Assembly (NCBI RefSeq): GCF_017303295.1
Contig: NZ_JAFKOK010000012.1
Location: 1-64,000 of the forward strand
Direction: 5' to 3'
Source: Rhodobacter sp. NTK016B
Lineage (GTDB): Bacteria; Pseudomonadota; Alphaproteobacteria; Rhodobacterales; Rhodobacteraceae
Length of the DNA: 64,000 nucleotides
Under the pieces are notes generated by a model. That model was not told where the DNA came from. It searched no databases and saw only the letters and a list, made by a program, of their open reading frames with translations. Both the position numbers and the translations under genes were made by a program. This document shows positions 24,846-33,701 of the stretch, piece by piece (positions within the stretch are counted from its first letter, which is position 1; each line of letters opens with the position of its first letter).

Positions 24846-26024
24846 GTGGACAAGACTGAAACGATGCCGGCCATGGCGTGCGAGATGCCTTCCCAGAAAG
24901 GCTCGGGCCTTGGATTGCGGAGCCTTCGCCGCTTCGCCGCCCTGATGCTGATCCCCGCTCTGATTGCCGGCTGTTCGATGCCGCGCGGTGCCGCTTTGCA
25001 GCAGGAAGTGCTGCGCGGCGCCGATGACCCGGAACTCGGCGTGCAGGTGTTCGAGGTAACGCGTGCCTCGATGGACGTGCTGCAGGACTGGCCGCTGGGT
25101 ACCAGCGCGCTGCGCAACAACTGGACCACGGCCAGCGCCGCACCGACCGCGCGGATCATCCGGGCGGGCGATCTTCTGTCGATCTCGATCTGGGACAGCC
25201 AGCCCGATTCGCTGCTGACGACCACTGAGCAGCGCATGGTGTCGATGAACGAGGTGCCGGTCTCGGCCTCAGGTCGTGTCTTCGTGCCCTATGTGGGCGA
25301 GCTGCGTGTTGCGGGCATGTCCTCGGAAATGGCGCGCCGGACGATCCAGCAGGAAATGCTGTCGATCGTGCCCGACGGTCAGGTTCAGTTGTCGGTGACG
25401 CCGGGCGCGGGGAACACGATCGACGTGGTGACCGGTGTGGCGCGGCCCGGGCGGCTGCAACTGCCCGAGATCAGCCCGACGATTCTGAGCGTGATTGCCG
25501 AAGCGGGCGGGATTTCCGCCACGCTGCGCAACCCGCTGGTGCGTCTGAACCGCGCCGGCGTCGCCTATGCCATCCCGGCGCAGGAGCTGTTCGCAAATCC
25601 TGCCTATGACATCCAGATGCGCGGCGGAGACCGGGTTCTGGTCGAAGAGGATCAGCGCAGCTACATCATGCTGGGTGCGTCGGGACGGCAGGATGTCGTC
25701 TATTTCGAGCGCGAGGAAGTCACCGTTCTGGACGCGATTTCCAACAATGGCGGTCTGTCGCAGGCCCGCGCCAATCTTCAGGGCGTGCTGGTTCTGCGCG
25801 AATACCCGTCCAGCGTCGTGCGCCCCGACGGTCCCTATCCGCATGAAGAAGAGGTCGTGTTCACCTTCGATCTGACCTCGGCTGACGGCCTGTTCGCCGC
25901 CGACCGGTTCCAGGTGCATTCGGGCGACGTGATCCTTGCCACCGAATCCGCCCTGCCGCTGATCGCGCAGGTGATGAGCGTCATGCGCAACGCGGGTCAG
26001 ACCGTGCGCGGCTTCAGCAACTGA
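24846..26024 (+). CDS. Polysaccharide export outer-membrane lipoprotein (Wza/KpsD-like)
   Basis: 392 residues from GTG 24846. A lipobox LIAGC follows a hydrophobic stretch (ALMLIPALIAGC). A Poly_export domain (RIIRAGDLLSISIWDSQPDS) and SLBB-type beta-grasp repeats (VDVVTGVARPGRL; SYIMLGASGRQDVVYFER) follow. It would form an outer-membrane channel for capsule or exopolysaccharide. Start choice is uncertain: in-frame ATGs at 24786 and 24864 are alternatives. No polysaccharide synthesis genes are nearby. Confidence 0.8.
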   Translation: MDKTETMPAMACEMPSQKGSGLGLRSLRRFAALMLIPALIAGCSMPRGAALQQEVLRGADDPELGVQVFEVTRASMDVLQDWPLGTSALRNNWTTASAAPTARIIRAGDLLSISIWDSQPDSLLTTTEQRMVSMNEVPVSASGRVFVPYVGELRVAGMSSEMARRTIQQEMLSIVPDGQVQLSVTPGAGNTIDVVTGVARPGRLQLPEISPTILSVIAEAGGISATLRNPLVRLNRAGVAYAIPAQELFANPAYDIQMRGGDRVLVEEDQRSYIMLGASGRQDVVYFEREEVTVLDAISNNGGLSQARANLQGVLVLREYPSSVVRPDGPYPHEEEVVFTFDLTSADGLFAADRFQVHSGDVILATESALPLIAQVMSVMRNAGQTVRGFSN

Positions 26025-26155
26025 TCCCGGATACCGGTTTTGCGCGGCCCGTCCTTCGCGGCGGGCCGTTTGCACAAGCGTGATTGCGGCGCACCCGAGC
26101 CCTTGCCGAAGCGCGGGAAAGCCCGCAAACAGGCCCGAAGATCGGAACACCGCGC

Positions 26156-26977
26156 ATGCACCACGTCCCTTCCTCAGCTCCCGCCGCCCGACCGCAGCCG
26201 CGCGCCGGGATGCGCGTGAGCGGCCATTTCGGCGAGCTCTTGCAGGGGCGGCTGGGGGCCGAGGGGCCTTTGGTGCTGATCTCTCTGCCCTGTCCGGCGC
26301 TTTGGGTGGAAATCGGGGCCGGCGATCACAGCCTGCTCGGTCCCCGGCGGGTGCGGGCGCTGTGCCGGGCGCTGTCGCTGACCGACCCCCACACCGTGCC
26401 GCCGATGCAGGCCAATATGCCCGCCGGTGGCGGTGGCGGGTCGTCCACGGCGGCCTTGGTGGCGCTGGCGCGCTGGCTGGGCTTCGAGGGCCCGCCCGAG
26501 CGGCTGGCACGCGCCTGTGTCGCGGCCGAGGGCGCCAGCGATCCGCTGATGCTGCCCCGACCGGAAACCTGCCTTTTCGCATCGCGGCAGGGCGAGGTGG
26601 TCGAGCGGCTTCCCGCCCTGCCGCGTTTCGAGGTGCTGGGCGGTTTTCTGGGGCCGGTTCAGCGCACCCGCGCCGAGGACGACGCGTTCCCCGATATCGC
26701 CGATCTGGTCGCGCGCTGGCGCGGCGGCGTCGATCTGCCGGGTCTCTGTGCGCTGAGCAGCGAAAGCGCAAGGCGCACGCTGGCGCTGCGCGGTCCTGCC
26801 GATGATCCGACCGCCGCGCTGGCCGCCGAGCTGGGCGCGCCGGGATGGATGATCGCCCATACCGGCAGCGCGCGCGGGCTGATCTTCGCGCCGGGCACGG
26901 TTCCGAGCGGCGCCGAGGCGCGGCTTGCGGAAGCGGGCTTTACCGGGGTGATCCGCTTTGCCGGGGGCGGGGCATGA
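26156..26977 (+). CDS. bluE: L-threonine kinase-like GHMP kinase of cobalamin synthesis (BluE/PduX type)
   Basis: 273 residues. GHMP-kinase P-loop ANMPAGGGGGSSTAALVALA near residue 90 and GHFGELLQGRLG at the N terminus, which is typical of the PduX branch. It would phosphorylate L-threonine for the aminopropanol arm of cobalamin. Followed by bluD with an ATGA overlap and then bluC, matching the blu genes of Rhodobacter capsulatus. Start: ATG 26156; an alternative ATG at 26210 starts right at the conserved MRVSGHFGEL. Confidence 0.85.
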   Translation: MHHVPSSAPAARPQPRAGMRVSGHFGELLQGRLGAEGPLVLISLPCPALWVEIGAGDHSLLGPRRVRALCRALSLTDPHTVPPMQANMPAGGGGGSSTAALVALARWLGFEGPPERLARACVAAEGASDPLMLPRPETCLFASRQGEVVERLPALPRFEVLGGFLGPVQRTRAEDDAFPDIADLVARWRGGVDLPGLCALSSESARRTLALRGPADDPTAALAAELGAPGWMIAHTGSARGLIFAPGTVPSGAEARLAEAGFTGVIRFAGGGA

Positions 26978-27909
26978 GTGCTGCTGCCGCGATCCTGATC
27001 GCCATGCTGATCGATGCGGCTCTGGGCTGGCCCGACGCGCTGTATCGGCGCATCGGGCACCCGGTGACGTGGATCGGCGCGCTGATCCATGCGCTGGAAG
27101 CAAACCTGAACCGGGGTCCGTTCCGCCGGGCCAAGGGTGTCGCCGCCGCGCTGATCGCCATCGCGGTCCCCACGGGCGTCGCGCTGGCCATCGTGCTGGC
27201 GCTGCCGGATGGCTGGATTGGCACCGTTTTCGCCGGGATCCTTGCCTGGCCGCTGGTGGCCTTGCGCTCGATGCATCAGCACGTCGCGGCGGTGGCCGCG
27301 CCGCTGGCCCGGGGCGATCTGTCCGCTGCGCGCTTTGCCGTGTCGATGATCGTCGGGCGCGACCCTAACCGGCTGGACAAGGCCGGGGTCGCCCGCGCGG
27401 CGGTCGAAAGCCTGGCCGAGAACACTTCGGACGGGATCGTCGCGCCGGTTTTCTGGGGCGTGGTCGCAGGCCTGCCCGGCATTGTCGCCTATAAGGCGAT
27501 CAACACGCTGGATTCGATGATCGGCCACCGGACCGAGCGGTACGAGCAATTCGGCTGGGCCTCGGCGCGGATCGACGATCTGGTCAATCTGATCCCCGCG
27601 CGGCTGACCGGCGGGCTGTTTGCGCTGGTCAGCGGTCATGCCCAACGCGCGCTGAGGGTGGTCGTCGCGGATGCGCGCCATCACCGCTCGCCCAATGCGG
27701 GCTGGCCCGAAGCGGCGATGGCGGGCGCGCTATGGATCCGTTTGTCGGGTCCGCGCGTTTACGAGCGGGGCGTTTCAGACGAGCCCTGGGTGAACGCGAC
27801 GGCGCCCGATCCGGGGCCTGCCGATCTTTCCCGGGCGTTGCGTCTCTATCGTCACGCGATGACGGCGCTTGCAGCGATGGTGGCAATCTTGGCGGTGACG
27901 GGATGGTAA
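26974..27909 (+). CDS. bluD: Adenosylcobinamide-phosphate synthase (CobD/CbiB)
   Basis: 311 residues, integral membrane protein with several hydrophobic segments. Family motifs include DAALGWPDALYRRIGHPVTW, VESLAENTSDGIVAPVFWG and KAINTLDSMIGHRTERYEQF. Joins aminopropanol phosphate to the corrin ring. The start overlaps the bluE stop (ATGA) and the stop overlaps the bluC start by 7 nt, so this is a tight three-gene operon. Confidence 0.94.
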   Translation: MSAAAAILIAMLIDAALGWPDALYRRIGHPVTWIGALIHALEANLNRGPFRRAKGVAAALIAIAVPTGVALAIVLALPDGWIGTVFAGILAWPLVALRSMHQHVAAVAAPLARGDLSAARFAVSMIVGRDPNRLDKAGVARAAVESLAENTSDGIVAPVFWGVVAGLPGIVAYKAINTLDSMIGHRTERYEQFGWASARIDDLVNLIPARLTGGLFALVSGHAQRALRVVVADARHHRSPNAGWPEAAMAGALWIRLSGPRVYERGVSDEPWVNATAPDPGPADLSRALRLYRHAMTALAAMVAILAVTGW

Positions 27910-28877
27910 GCAGAGACCACGGCGGCAATCTGGACGAGGCCCGTGCGCATTATGGCGGCGAGGCGTGGATCGACCTGTCGACAGGAATCAACCGCAGCCC
28001 CTATCCGGTGCCGGATTTCCCGGCCGAGGCCTGGACCTGTCTGCCCGGTGTCAAGGCACAGCGCGATCTGGTGGCGGCTGCCGCTGCCGCCTATGGCGTG
28101 CCCGCAGAATGCGTCTTGCCGCTTGCGGGGGCGCAGGCGGCGATCCAGCTTTACCCGCGCCTGCGCCCTGCAGGCGATGCAAGGGTGATCGCGCCGACCT
28201 ATAATGAACATGCCGCAAGCCTCGTCGCGCATGGCTGGACGCTGCAGAATGCCGATGGCATCCGCGCGCTGGCCGGGGCCGATCTGGCCGTGGTGGTCAA
28301 TCCCAACAATCCCGATGGCCGAAGCTGGACGCCGGAATCGCTGGAAGGGGTCGCCAAGCGGGTGGGGCTGCTGGTGGTGGATGAAAGCTTCGCCGACCCG
28401 CATCCAGAGCTGTCCGCCGTGCCCGTGCTGAGCGAGCGGATGCTGATCCTGCGGTCGTTCGGCAAGTTCTTCGGGCTGGCCGGTGCGCGGCTGGGCTTCG
28501 TTCTTGGCGATCCGTCGGTGATCGACCCCCTGCGTCAGCTCGCGGGCCCGTGGAGCGTGAGCGGCCCGGCGTTGGATCTGGGGACGCGTGCCCTGAGCGA
28601 CAGGGCGTGGCACCGCGCCACCGCCGGGCGGTTGGCGACGGATGCCGAGCGGCTTGATGCCATAGCCGCGCGCGCGGGCTGGCCGCTGGTGGGCGGAACG
28701 GCCTTGTTTCGCACCTATGCCACCCCGGATGCCGAGCGCGCGCAGGACCATCTGGCCCGGCGCGCGATCTGGTCGCGGCGGTTTCCCTATTCGAAGACAT
28801 GGCTCCGGCTGGGCCTGCCCCATGGCGGGGAATGGGCGCGGGTCGAGACGGCGATCACGGAATGGCGCCCGGTCTAA
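27903..28877 (+). CDS. bluC: Threonine-phosphate decarboxylase (CobC/CobD-type PLP enzyme)
   Basis: 324 residues, fold-type I aminotransferase-like. The PLP Lys lies in LRSFGKFFGLAGARLGFVLG; VVNPNNPDGR and VVDESFAD are the other PLP-site motifs. It makes aminopropanol O-phosphate from threonine phosphate, consistent with the upstream kinase (BluE) and CobD. Its last codons and the sequence after the stop (28875-28877) form a 15-bp tandem repeat, described separately. Confidence 0.92.
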   Translation: MVSRDHGGNLDEARAHYGGEAWIDLSTGINRSPYPVPDFPAEAWTCLPGVKAQRDLVAAAAAAYGVPAECVLPLAGAQAAIQLYPRLRPAGDARVIAPTYNEHAASLVAHGWTLQNADGIRALAGADLAVVVNPNNPDGRSWTPESLEGVAKRVGLLVVDESFADPHPELSAVPVLSERMLILRSFGKFFGLAGARLGFVLGDPSVIDPLRQLAGPWSVSGPALDLGTRALSDRAWHRATAGRLATDAERLDAIAARAGWPLVGGTALFRTYATPDAERAQDHLARRAIWSRRFPYSKTWLRLGLPHGGEWARVETAITEWRPV

Positions 28878-28905
28878 TGGCGCCCGGACTAATGGTGTCC
28901 GGTCT
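28861..28905. repeat. 15-bp imperfect tandem repeat, three units, spanning the bluC stop codon
   Basis: Units AATGGCGCCCGGTCT, AATGGCGCCCGGACT and AATGGTGTCCGGTCT lie back to back. Unit 2 differs from unit 1 at one position and unit 3 at two. The first unit encodes the end of BluC and its stop begins at the unit boundary. Confidence 0.75.
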
Positions 28906-28925
28906 GAAGACCGGACGCGCGGCGA

Positions 28926-28953
28926 GCGGTGCGTGCAGAGCACGCACCCTACA
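28926..28953. repeat. REP-like palindrome GGTGCGTGC-N3-GCACGCACC, copy 1
   Basis: Perfect 9-bp stem (28928-28936 with 28940-28948) followed by CTACA. Two related copies lie in the boxC-boxB gap. It sits between the converging bluC and fusion genes and may also act as their terminator. Confidence 0.7.
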
Positions 28954-28956
28954 GCC

Positions 28957-31653
28957 TCAGCCTGCGGGCTGCTTCTGTTTGAGCGCCTGACGGTCGATCT
29001 TGCCGGTGCCGGTCTTGGGCAGCGTTTGCGCGAACTCGACGATCCGGGGGTACTTGTAGGGCTGCAACTGCCCCTTCACATAGCCCTGCAGATCCCCCAC
29101 ATCGCCCGTGCGTCCGTCGCGCATCACCACGATGGCGCGCAAGGTCATCCGCTTGTCGCCAAGCTCATGCGCCAGCACGGCGCATTCGTGCACATCGGGA
29201 TGGTCGTTAAGGCAGCGCTCGACCTCGAGCGGCCAGACCCATTGGCCCGAGACCTTGATCAGCTCATCCGCGCGGCCCTGAAAGTAGTAATAGCCGTCCT
29301 GTTCGATGAAGCGGTCGCCGGTATAGATCCAGTCGTCACGCATCGTCTCGCGGGTCTTGTCGGGGCGGTTCCAGTAACAGGGCGCGCTGGAATGGCCGCG
29401 CACATACATCACGCCTTCCTCGCCGGGCCGGGCGATGGTGCCTTCGGGCGTCACCAGCTTGATCTCGTAGCCCGGCACCGCCGCGCCTGCCGCCCCCAGC
29501 CGGTGATCGTCGAGCGCATTCGATAGGTAGACATGCAGCATCTCGGTCGAGCCCAGACCTTCGGTCGGGCCATGCCCCACCAGCGCCTTCCACGCGTCGT
29601 AGATATCCGACGACAGGATCTCGGCCGCCGACATGCTTTGCCGGATGCTCGACAGGTCGCGGCTCTCGATCCCCGGCGTGCGGGCGAGCGCGGTGTAGAG
29701 CGTGGGCAGGCCGAAGAAGACGGTGGGTTTGTAGGTCTCGATGCAATCGAGCACGGCGTCTGCGCGCGGCTGGCCGGGCAGCAGAAGCGTCGTCGCACCG
29801 ACCGAGAACGGGAAGGTTATCGCGTTGCCGAAGCCATAGGCGAAGAAGATCTTCGGCACCGAGAAGCAGATATCGTCGGGCCGCAGATTCAGCACCTCTG
29901 CGCCGAAGCTCTGCTGCGAATAGGCCATGTCGTGATGCAGGTGGACGATGCCCTTGGGCCGCCCGGTCGAGCCCGAGGAATACATCCAGAACGCCATGTC
30001 GTCGGGGCCGGTATCGGCGGCTTGCAGCGTGTTGGAATGACCGGCGGTGAAATCGTCCCCGCCATTTACCCGCACGACGCGTTCGACGCTGGTCCCGTCG
30101 AGCACGGCATCGGTGAAGATATGGCCCAGCGTTTCTTCGCACAGGGCGATGCGCGCGCCGGTATCCTTGAGGAAGAAGTTCAGCAGGTCGGGCGTCGTCT
30201 GGGTGTTCAGCAGCACCGGCACGAAGCCCGCACGCACCGCGCCGAAGAAGGCGGCCGGATAGGCGGGCGTGTCATCGAGGAAAAAGGGAATGCGGTCCCC
30301 TTTCTTCAGCCCCGCCGCCGTGAACGCATTGCCCCAGCGCGCGGCCTCGGCGATCAGGTCGCGGTAGCTGAGCGTGCCGGCCGGTCCGGTGAGGGCGGGC
30401 TTGTCGGGATTGCGCGCAAGGTTGTCCCACAGAATGTCCGCGCAATTGTTATGCGCGGTCTTGTCGAAGCCGATCTCTTTCGCTCCGGCGGTGTCGTCGC
30501 CTACCGGGTCCACGGGTTGTGCGGCGCTGTGTTCGGCATCCCAGCGGGCCATGAACTCGGGCGCGATGGCACGCAGCCGGTCCAGATCGACGCGGCCCGA
30601 GCGCGTCAGATAGTCGAAGGCGAAATCGACGGGGGCCATGTCCATCTTGGTGGCGAAATCCTCGTACCACTGGGCCGAGGTATTGGCGGCGTTGACGATC
30701 TTCTTCGCAATCGGCATCCGCTCGCGCTGATAGCTTTCCAACGCCTCGGTCAGGTCGTCATGCGATGACAGCGCCCGGACGAGCGCAATCGCGTCTTCCA
30801 TGGCCAGCCTTGTCCCCGACCCGATCGAGAAATGCGCGGTATGCGCGGCATCGCCCAGGATCACCGTGTTGCCGACCGCCCAGCGTTCGCACCACAGCTT
30901 TGGGAATTGCCGCCAGATCGAGTTGTTCTTGATCAGCTTGGCACCCTGAAGGATCGGCGCGAAGACCTCTTCGCAGATCTCGGCCGTCTGGTCCTGATCC
31001 ATCCCGGCGAAACCGTATTCTGCAAAGGTCGCGTCGTCACATTCGACGATGAAGGTGCTGCGGTCGGGCGTGAAGCGGTAGTGATGCGCGTTGAACGCGC
31101 CGCGGCCGGTCTTGATGAAGCTCTGGGTCAGCGTGTCGAAGGGCCGGTCCGCACCGAACCACGCGAAATGGTTGGTGAATGTGTCCCATTGCGGGGCAAA
31201 GCCCGCCTCGTTCGAGCGCCGCACGAGCGAGTTCAGGCCATCCGCCCCCACGATCAGATCGCCGTCGAGCTGATTGAGCGCGGTGATCGGCGTGTCAAAC
31301 AGGATCTCGACGCCCAGTTCCAGCGCGCGCGCGGCCAGGATCTCGTTGAAGTCCTGCCGCCACACGGCCGAGAAGCCCACGCCGTCCAGCGTCACCTGCC
31401 CGGCGGGCAGGTTCAGCGTCATGTTGCGCCAGCGCTCCATGTTCGGGGTGATCGTCGCGTGGATCTCGGGATCGTCGGCCTTCAGGAAGTCCAGCGCCTG
31501 ATCCGAGAACACCACGCCGAAGCCGAAGGTCGCGCCGCGCGGATTCTGTTCATACACCCGAAGCCGCAGTTGCGGCATTGCCTTGCGCAGCAGGATCGCC
31601 GTGTACAGACCCGCCGGCCCGCCGCCGAGAATATCAACGCTTGAAAGTGGCAT
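28957..31653 (-). CDS. Fusion enzyme: salicylyl-CoA 5-hydroxylase-type FAD monooxygenase + benzoate-CoA ligase-family domain
   Basis: 898 residues in one uninterrupted frame. Residues 1-385: flavoprotein monooxygenase with GGGPAGL (10-16), GFGVVFSD (44-51), DG motif VGADGLNSLVRR (135-146) and ILGDAAHTAHFSIGSG (265-280); these match the salicylyl-CoA 5-hydroxylase/2-aminobenzoyl-CoA monooxygenase branch that acts on CoA thioesters. Residues 400-895: benzoate-CoA ligase family, ATP loop MYSSGSTGRPKG, SMSAAEILSSDIYDAW, GLGSTEM, and the C-terminal Lys in KTGTGKIDR. Probable action: activate an ortho-substituted benzoate to its CoA ester, then hydroxylate the ring. RBS GGAGGAG precedes ATG 31653. 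Divergent from a thioesterase and an IclR regulator. Confidence 0.88.
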   Translation of the reverse strand: MPLSSVDILGGGPAGLYTAILLRKAMPQLRLRVYEQNPRGATFGFGVVFSDQALDFLKADDPEIHATITPNMERWRNMTLNLPAGQVTLDGVGFSAVWRQDFNEILAARALELGVEILFDTPITALNQLDGDLIVGADGLNSLVRRSNEAGFAPQWDTFTNHFAWFGADRPFDTLTQSFIKTGRGAFNAHHYRFTPDRSTFIVECDDATFAEYGFAGMDQDQTAEICEEVFAPILQGAKLIKNNSIWRQFPKLWCERWAVGNTVILGDAAHTAHFSIGSGTRLAMEDAIALVRALSSHDDLTEALESYQRERMPIAKKIVNAANTSAQWYEDFATKMDMAPVDFAFDYLTRSGRVDLDRLRAIAPEFMARWDAEHSAAQPVDPVGDDTAGAKEIGFDKTAHNNCADILWDNLARNPDKPALTGPAGTLSYRDLIAEAARWGNAFTAAGLKKGDRIPFFLDDTPAYPAAFFGAVRAGFVPVLLNTQTTPDLLNFFLKDTGARIALCEETLGHIFTDAVLDGTSVERVVRVNGGDDFTAGHSNTLQAADTGPDDMAFWMYSSGSTGRPKGIVHLHHDMAYSQQSFGAEVLNLRPDDICFSVPKIFFAYGFGNAITFPFSVGATTLLLPGQPRADAVLDCIETYKPTVFFGLPTLYTALARTPGIESRDLSSIRQSMSAAEILSSDIYDAWKALVGHGPTEGLGSTEMLHVYLSNALDDHRLGAAGAAVPGYEIKLVTPEGTIARPGEEGVMYVRGHSSAPCYWNRPDKTRETMRDDWIYTGDRFIEQDGYYYFQGRADELIKVSGQWVWPLEVERCLNDHPDVHECAVLAHELGDKRMTLRAIVVMRDGRTGDVGDLQGYVKGQLQPYKYPRIVEFAQTLPKTGTGKIDRQALKQKQPAG

Positions 31654-31739
31654 GGGCTCCTCCTCCGACCTCGACACCGATTTGCGGGCAAGGTACATTG
31701 TTTTCCAATATGCGCAATAATTTTTATGGAGCGGAAAAC
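31654..31739. promoter_or_regulatory. Divergent control region of the fusion and thioesterase genes
   Basis: 86 nt that hold an inverted repeat GTTTTCC (31700-31706) and GGAAAAC (31733-31739), and a shorter ATTG-N5-CAAT palindrome (31697-31709). AT-rich compared with its surroundings. Likely operator for the IclR regulator encoded two genes away; inference. Confidence 0.45.
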
Positions 31740-32153
31740 TTGTCCTCGACCCACGACCTGACCTACACCGTGACTTTCGGCGATTGCGATCCGGCGGGGA
31801 TCGTCTTCTATCCCAATATTTACGGGTGGTTCGACCGCTGCTTCCACGACTGGCTGGGCCGGTTCGGCGGCCACGCGGCGATCTGCAAAGAGGTCGGCGC
31901 GGTCGGTGCAGGGCTGATGCAGGCCGATGCCGTGTTCCGCCGCCCGATGCGCCCGAACGACACGATCAGCGTGTCCATGACGATTCGCGAATGGGGCCGG
32001 AAATCGCTGACGCTGGATTATCAGATCCGTCTGGGCGAGACCGTCACCGCCACCGGAACCGAGGTGCGCGGGCTGTTTAAACCTGGCGAAAAGGGTATCG
32101 TCGCGGGCGAAATGCACGAATTGAAGGATGCGATCGCCCGCCATGAAGGGTGA
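31740..32153 (+). CDS. Hotdog-fold acyl-CoA thioesterase (4-hydroxybenzoyl-CoA thioesterase type)
   Basis: 137 residues. 4HBT signature VTFGDCDPAGIVFYPNIYGW near residue 10 carries the catalytic Asp. Probably hydrolyses an aryl-CoA, such as the hydroxylated product of the adjacent fusion enzyme. Start TTG 31740 is chosen because GGAG lies 8 nt upstream, family length fits, and the alternative ATG 31710 has no Shine-Dalgarno and overlaps the presumed operator. The stop overlaps the IclR start by 11 nt, so the two are co-translated. Confidence 0.82.
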   Translation: MSSTHDLTYTVTFGDCDPAGIVFYPNIYGWFDRCFHDWLGRFGGHAAICKEVGAVGAGLMQADAVFRRPMRPNDTISVSMTIREWGRKSLTLDYQIRLGETVTATGTEVRGLFKPGEKGIVAGEMHELKDAIARHEG

Positions 32154-32901
32154 AGACGAAGCCAGCGGGGGGATCCAGTCGCTCGATGCGGCGCTGCGGA
32201 TGCTGGGCGCCATGTCCGAGCGGCGCGAGGCCGTCTCGCTCAGCGAACTGGCGCGCGATTGCGCCATGCCGCCATCGAAAGTGCATCGCTATCTCGCCAG
32301 TTTCCTGCATGCCGGGCTGGTCGTTCAGGCCGGGCGGTCGGGCAAGTACGACCTTGGCCCCGGCGCGATCCGGTTGGGGCTGTCGGCGCTGGCGCGGCAC
32401 GATTTCGTCAACCGGACCGCCGATGCCTTGCCCGATCTGGTCGAGCGGACCGGCCTGACCGCGCTTCTGTCGGTCTGGGGCACGCATGGCGCGACCGTCG
32501 TCCGGTGGGAGCGCGCGGCGGTGCCGACCGTCACGTCGATGGGGTTGGGCACGGTGATGCCGCTGCTGAACTCGGCGACCGGGCGGGCCTTTCTTGCATG
32601 GGCGCCGCAGGCCCCGTTGCAGGCCGTGCTACAGGCCGAGCTGGTCCGCGCGACGGGCGATCTGCCGCGCGACGAAGGCGGGGTTTCTGATCTGGTCGCG
32701 CCGATGCGCAAGGCGGGATTCACATGGGTCGACGGGCGCTTCATTCCCGGTCTGGTCGCCATCGCGGCGCCGGTGCTCGACTGGCAGGGCGAGGCACAGG
32801 CGGTGATCACGCTGATCGGCACGGACCCCGCGCTGGCCGATGCACAGGGAGGGATCGTTGCGGCGCTGAAGGACTTTGCGAAAAGCCTGAGCTTCGCCTA
32901 G
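32143..32901 (+). CDS. IclR-family transcriptional regulator
   Basis: 252 residues. N-terminal winged helix (SLSELARDCAMPPSKVHRYLASFLHAGLVVQ) and an IclR effector domain (GTHGATVVRWERA, MPLLNSATGRAFLAW, APVLDWQGEAQAVITLIG). Many IclR proteins bind aromatic acids or their CoA-pathway intermediates. Overlaps the thioesterase stop. Likely regulates the divergent fusion gene. Start 32143 (MKGEDEASG); ATG 32128 is an alternative. Confidence 0.86.
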   Translation: MKGEDEASGGIQSLDAALRMLGAMSERREAVSLSELARDCAMPPSKVHRYLASFLHAGLVVQAGRSGKYDLGPGAIRLGLSALARHDFVNRTADALPDLVERTGLTALLSVWGTHGATVVRWERAAVPTVTSMGLGTVMPLLNSATGRAFLAWAPQAPLQAVLQAELVRATGDLPRDEGGVSDLVAPMRKAGFTWVDGRFIPGLVAIAAPVLDWQGEAQAVITLIGTDPALADAQGGIVAALKDFAKSLSFA

Positions 32902-32997
32902 CGGCGGCTGGTCCCGGACAAGCTGACGTGAGGGGCGGGGGATGGAATTGCCGCGCCGCCGTCCCATATCCAAGGAACAGCGCACCGGAGGATGACG

Positions 32998-33438
32998 ATG
33001 AGCTATACCAAGACCCCAGAGGCCCTTGCCCGCCTGACCCCCGAACAATACCGGGTGACCCAGCAGAACGGCACCGAGCGGCCCTATTCCAATGAATTCG
33101 ACGAACATTTCGAACCCGGCCTGTATGTCGATATCGTCTCGGGCGAGCCGCTTTTCACATCCGCAGCCAAGTACAATTCCGGCTGTGGCTGGCCCGCCTT
33201 TACCCGCCCGGTCGACCCGCAGAACGTGGTCGAGCTGCGCGACAACACGCATGGCATGATCCGCACCGAGGTCCGCTCGACACATGGCGACAGCCATCTG
33301 GGGCATGTCTTCCCCGATGGCCCGCGCGATCAGGGCGGGCTTCGGTATTGCATCAACTCGGCCTCGCTTCGCTTCATCCCCAAGGACGAGATGGCGGCCG
33401 AAGGCTACGGCGCTTACCTGCCGCAGGTCGAAGGCTGA
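32998..33438 (+). CDS. msrB: Peptide-methionine (R)-S-oxide reductase
   Basis: 146 residues. MsrB core: [48 protein letters not shown] and the catalytic Cys in [12 protein letters not shown]. The two zinc CxxC motifs of type I MsrB are absent, as in zinc-free members. Repairs R-sulfoxides of protein methionine. Start 32998 is preferred to 32992, because the CCGGAGG site abuts the first ATG. Confidence 0.95.
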   Translation: MSYTKTPEALARLTPEQYRVTQQNGTERPYSNEFDEHFEPGLYVDIVSGEPLFTSAAKYNSGCGWPAFTRPVDPQNVVELRDNTHGMIRTEVRSTHGDSHLGHVFPDGPRDQGGLRYCINSASLRFIPKDEMAAEGYGAYLPQVEG

Positions 33439-33548
33439 GCCTCGTGTGGCGCCCGGTCTGGCCTGCCCGCACCGGGTGCCAGGACGGGTCGTTCGGGGGC
33501 GTGATCCTGCGGACGATCCGCCGCGCCGCGACTGAACATGTGAAAATC

Positions 33549-33598
33549 CCCCTCGCGCATCGTGTTTTCCCCCTGTCCGGGGCGACGAGGGGTTTTTT
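33549..33598 (+). terminator. Terminator downstream of msrB
   Basis: Outer stem CCCCTCG/CGAGGGG (33549-33555 with 33586-33592), inner CCCC/GGGG hairpin, then TTTTTT (33593-33598). The rest of the msrB-glucosidase gap (33439-33701) shows nothing else. Confidence 0.75.
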
Positions 33599-33701
33599 CC
33601 TGCGGCGCGGGATGCTCAGTTAGAGCCAAGGGAATGCCGCATCGAGCGCGCCGGGCGACGGGCGCCGCGAAAGGGGCGGCGCTGACAGAACGGACGGACC
33701 C

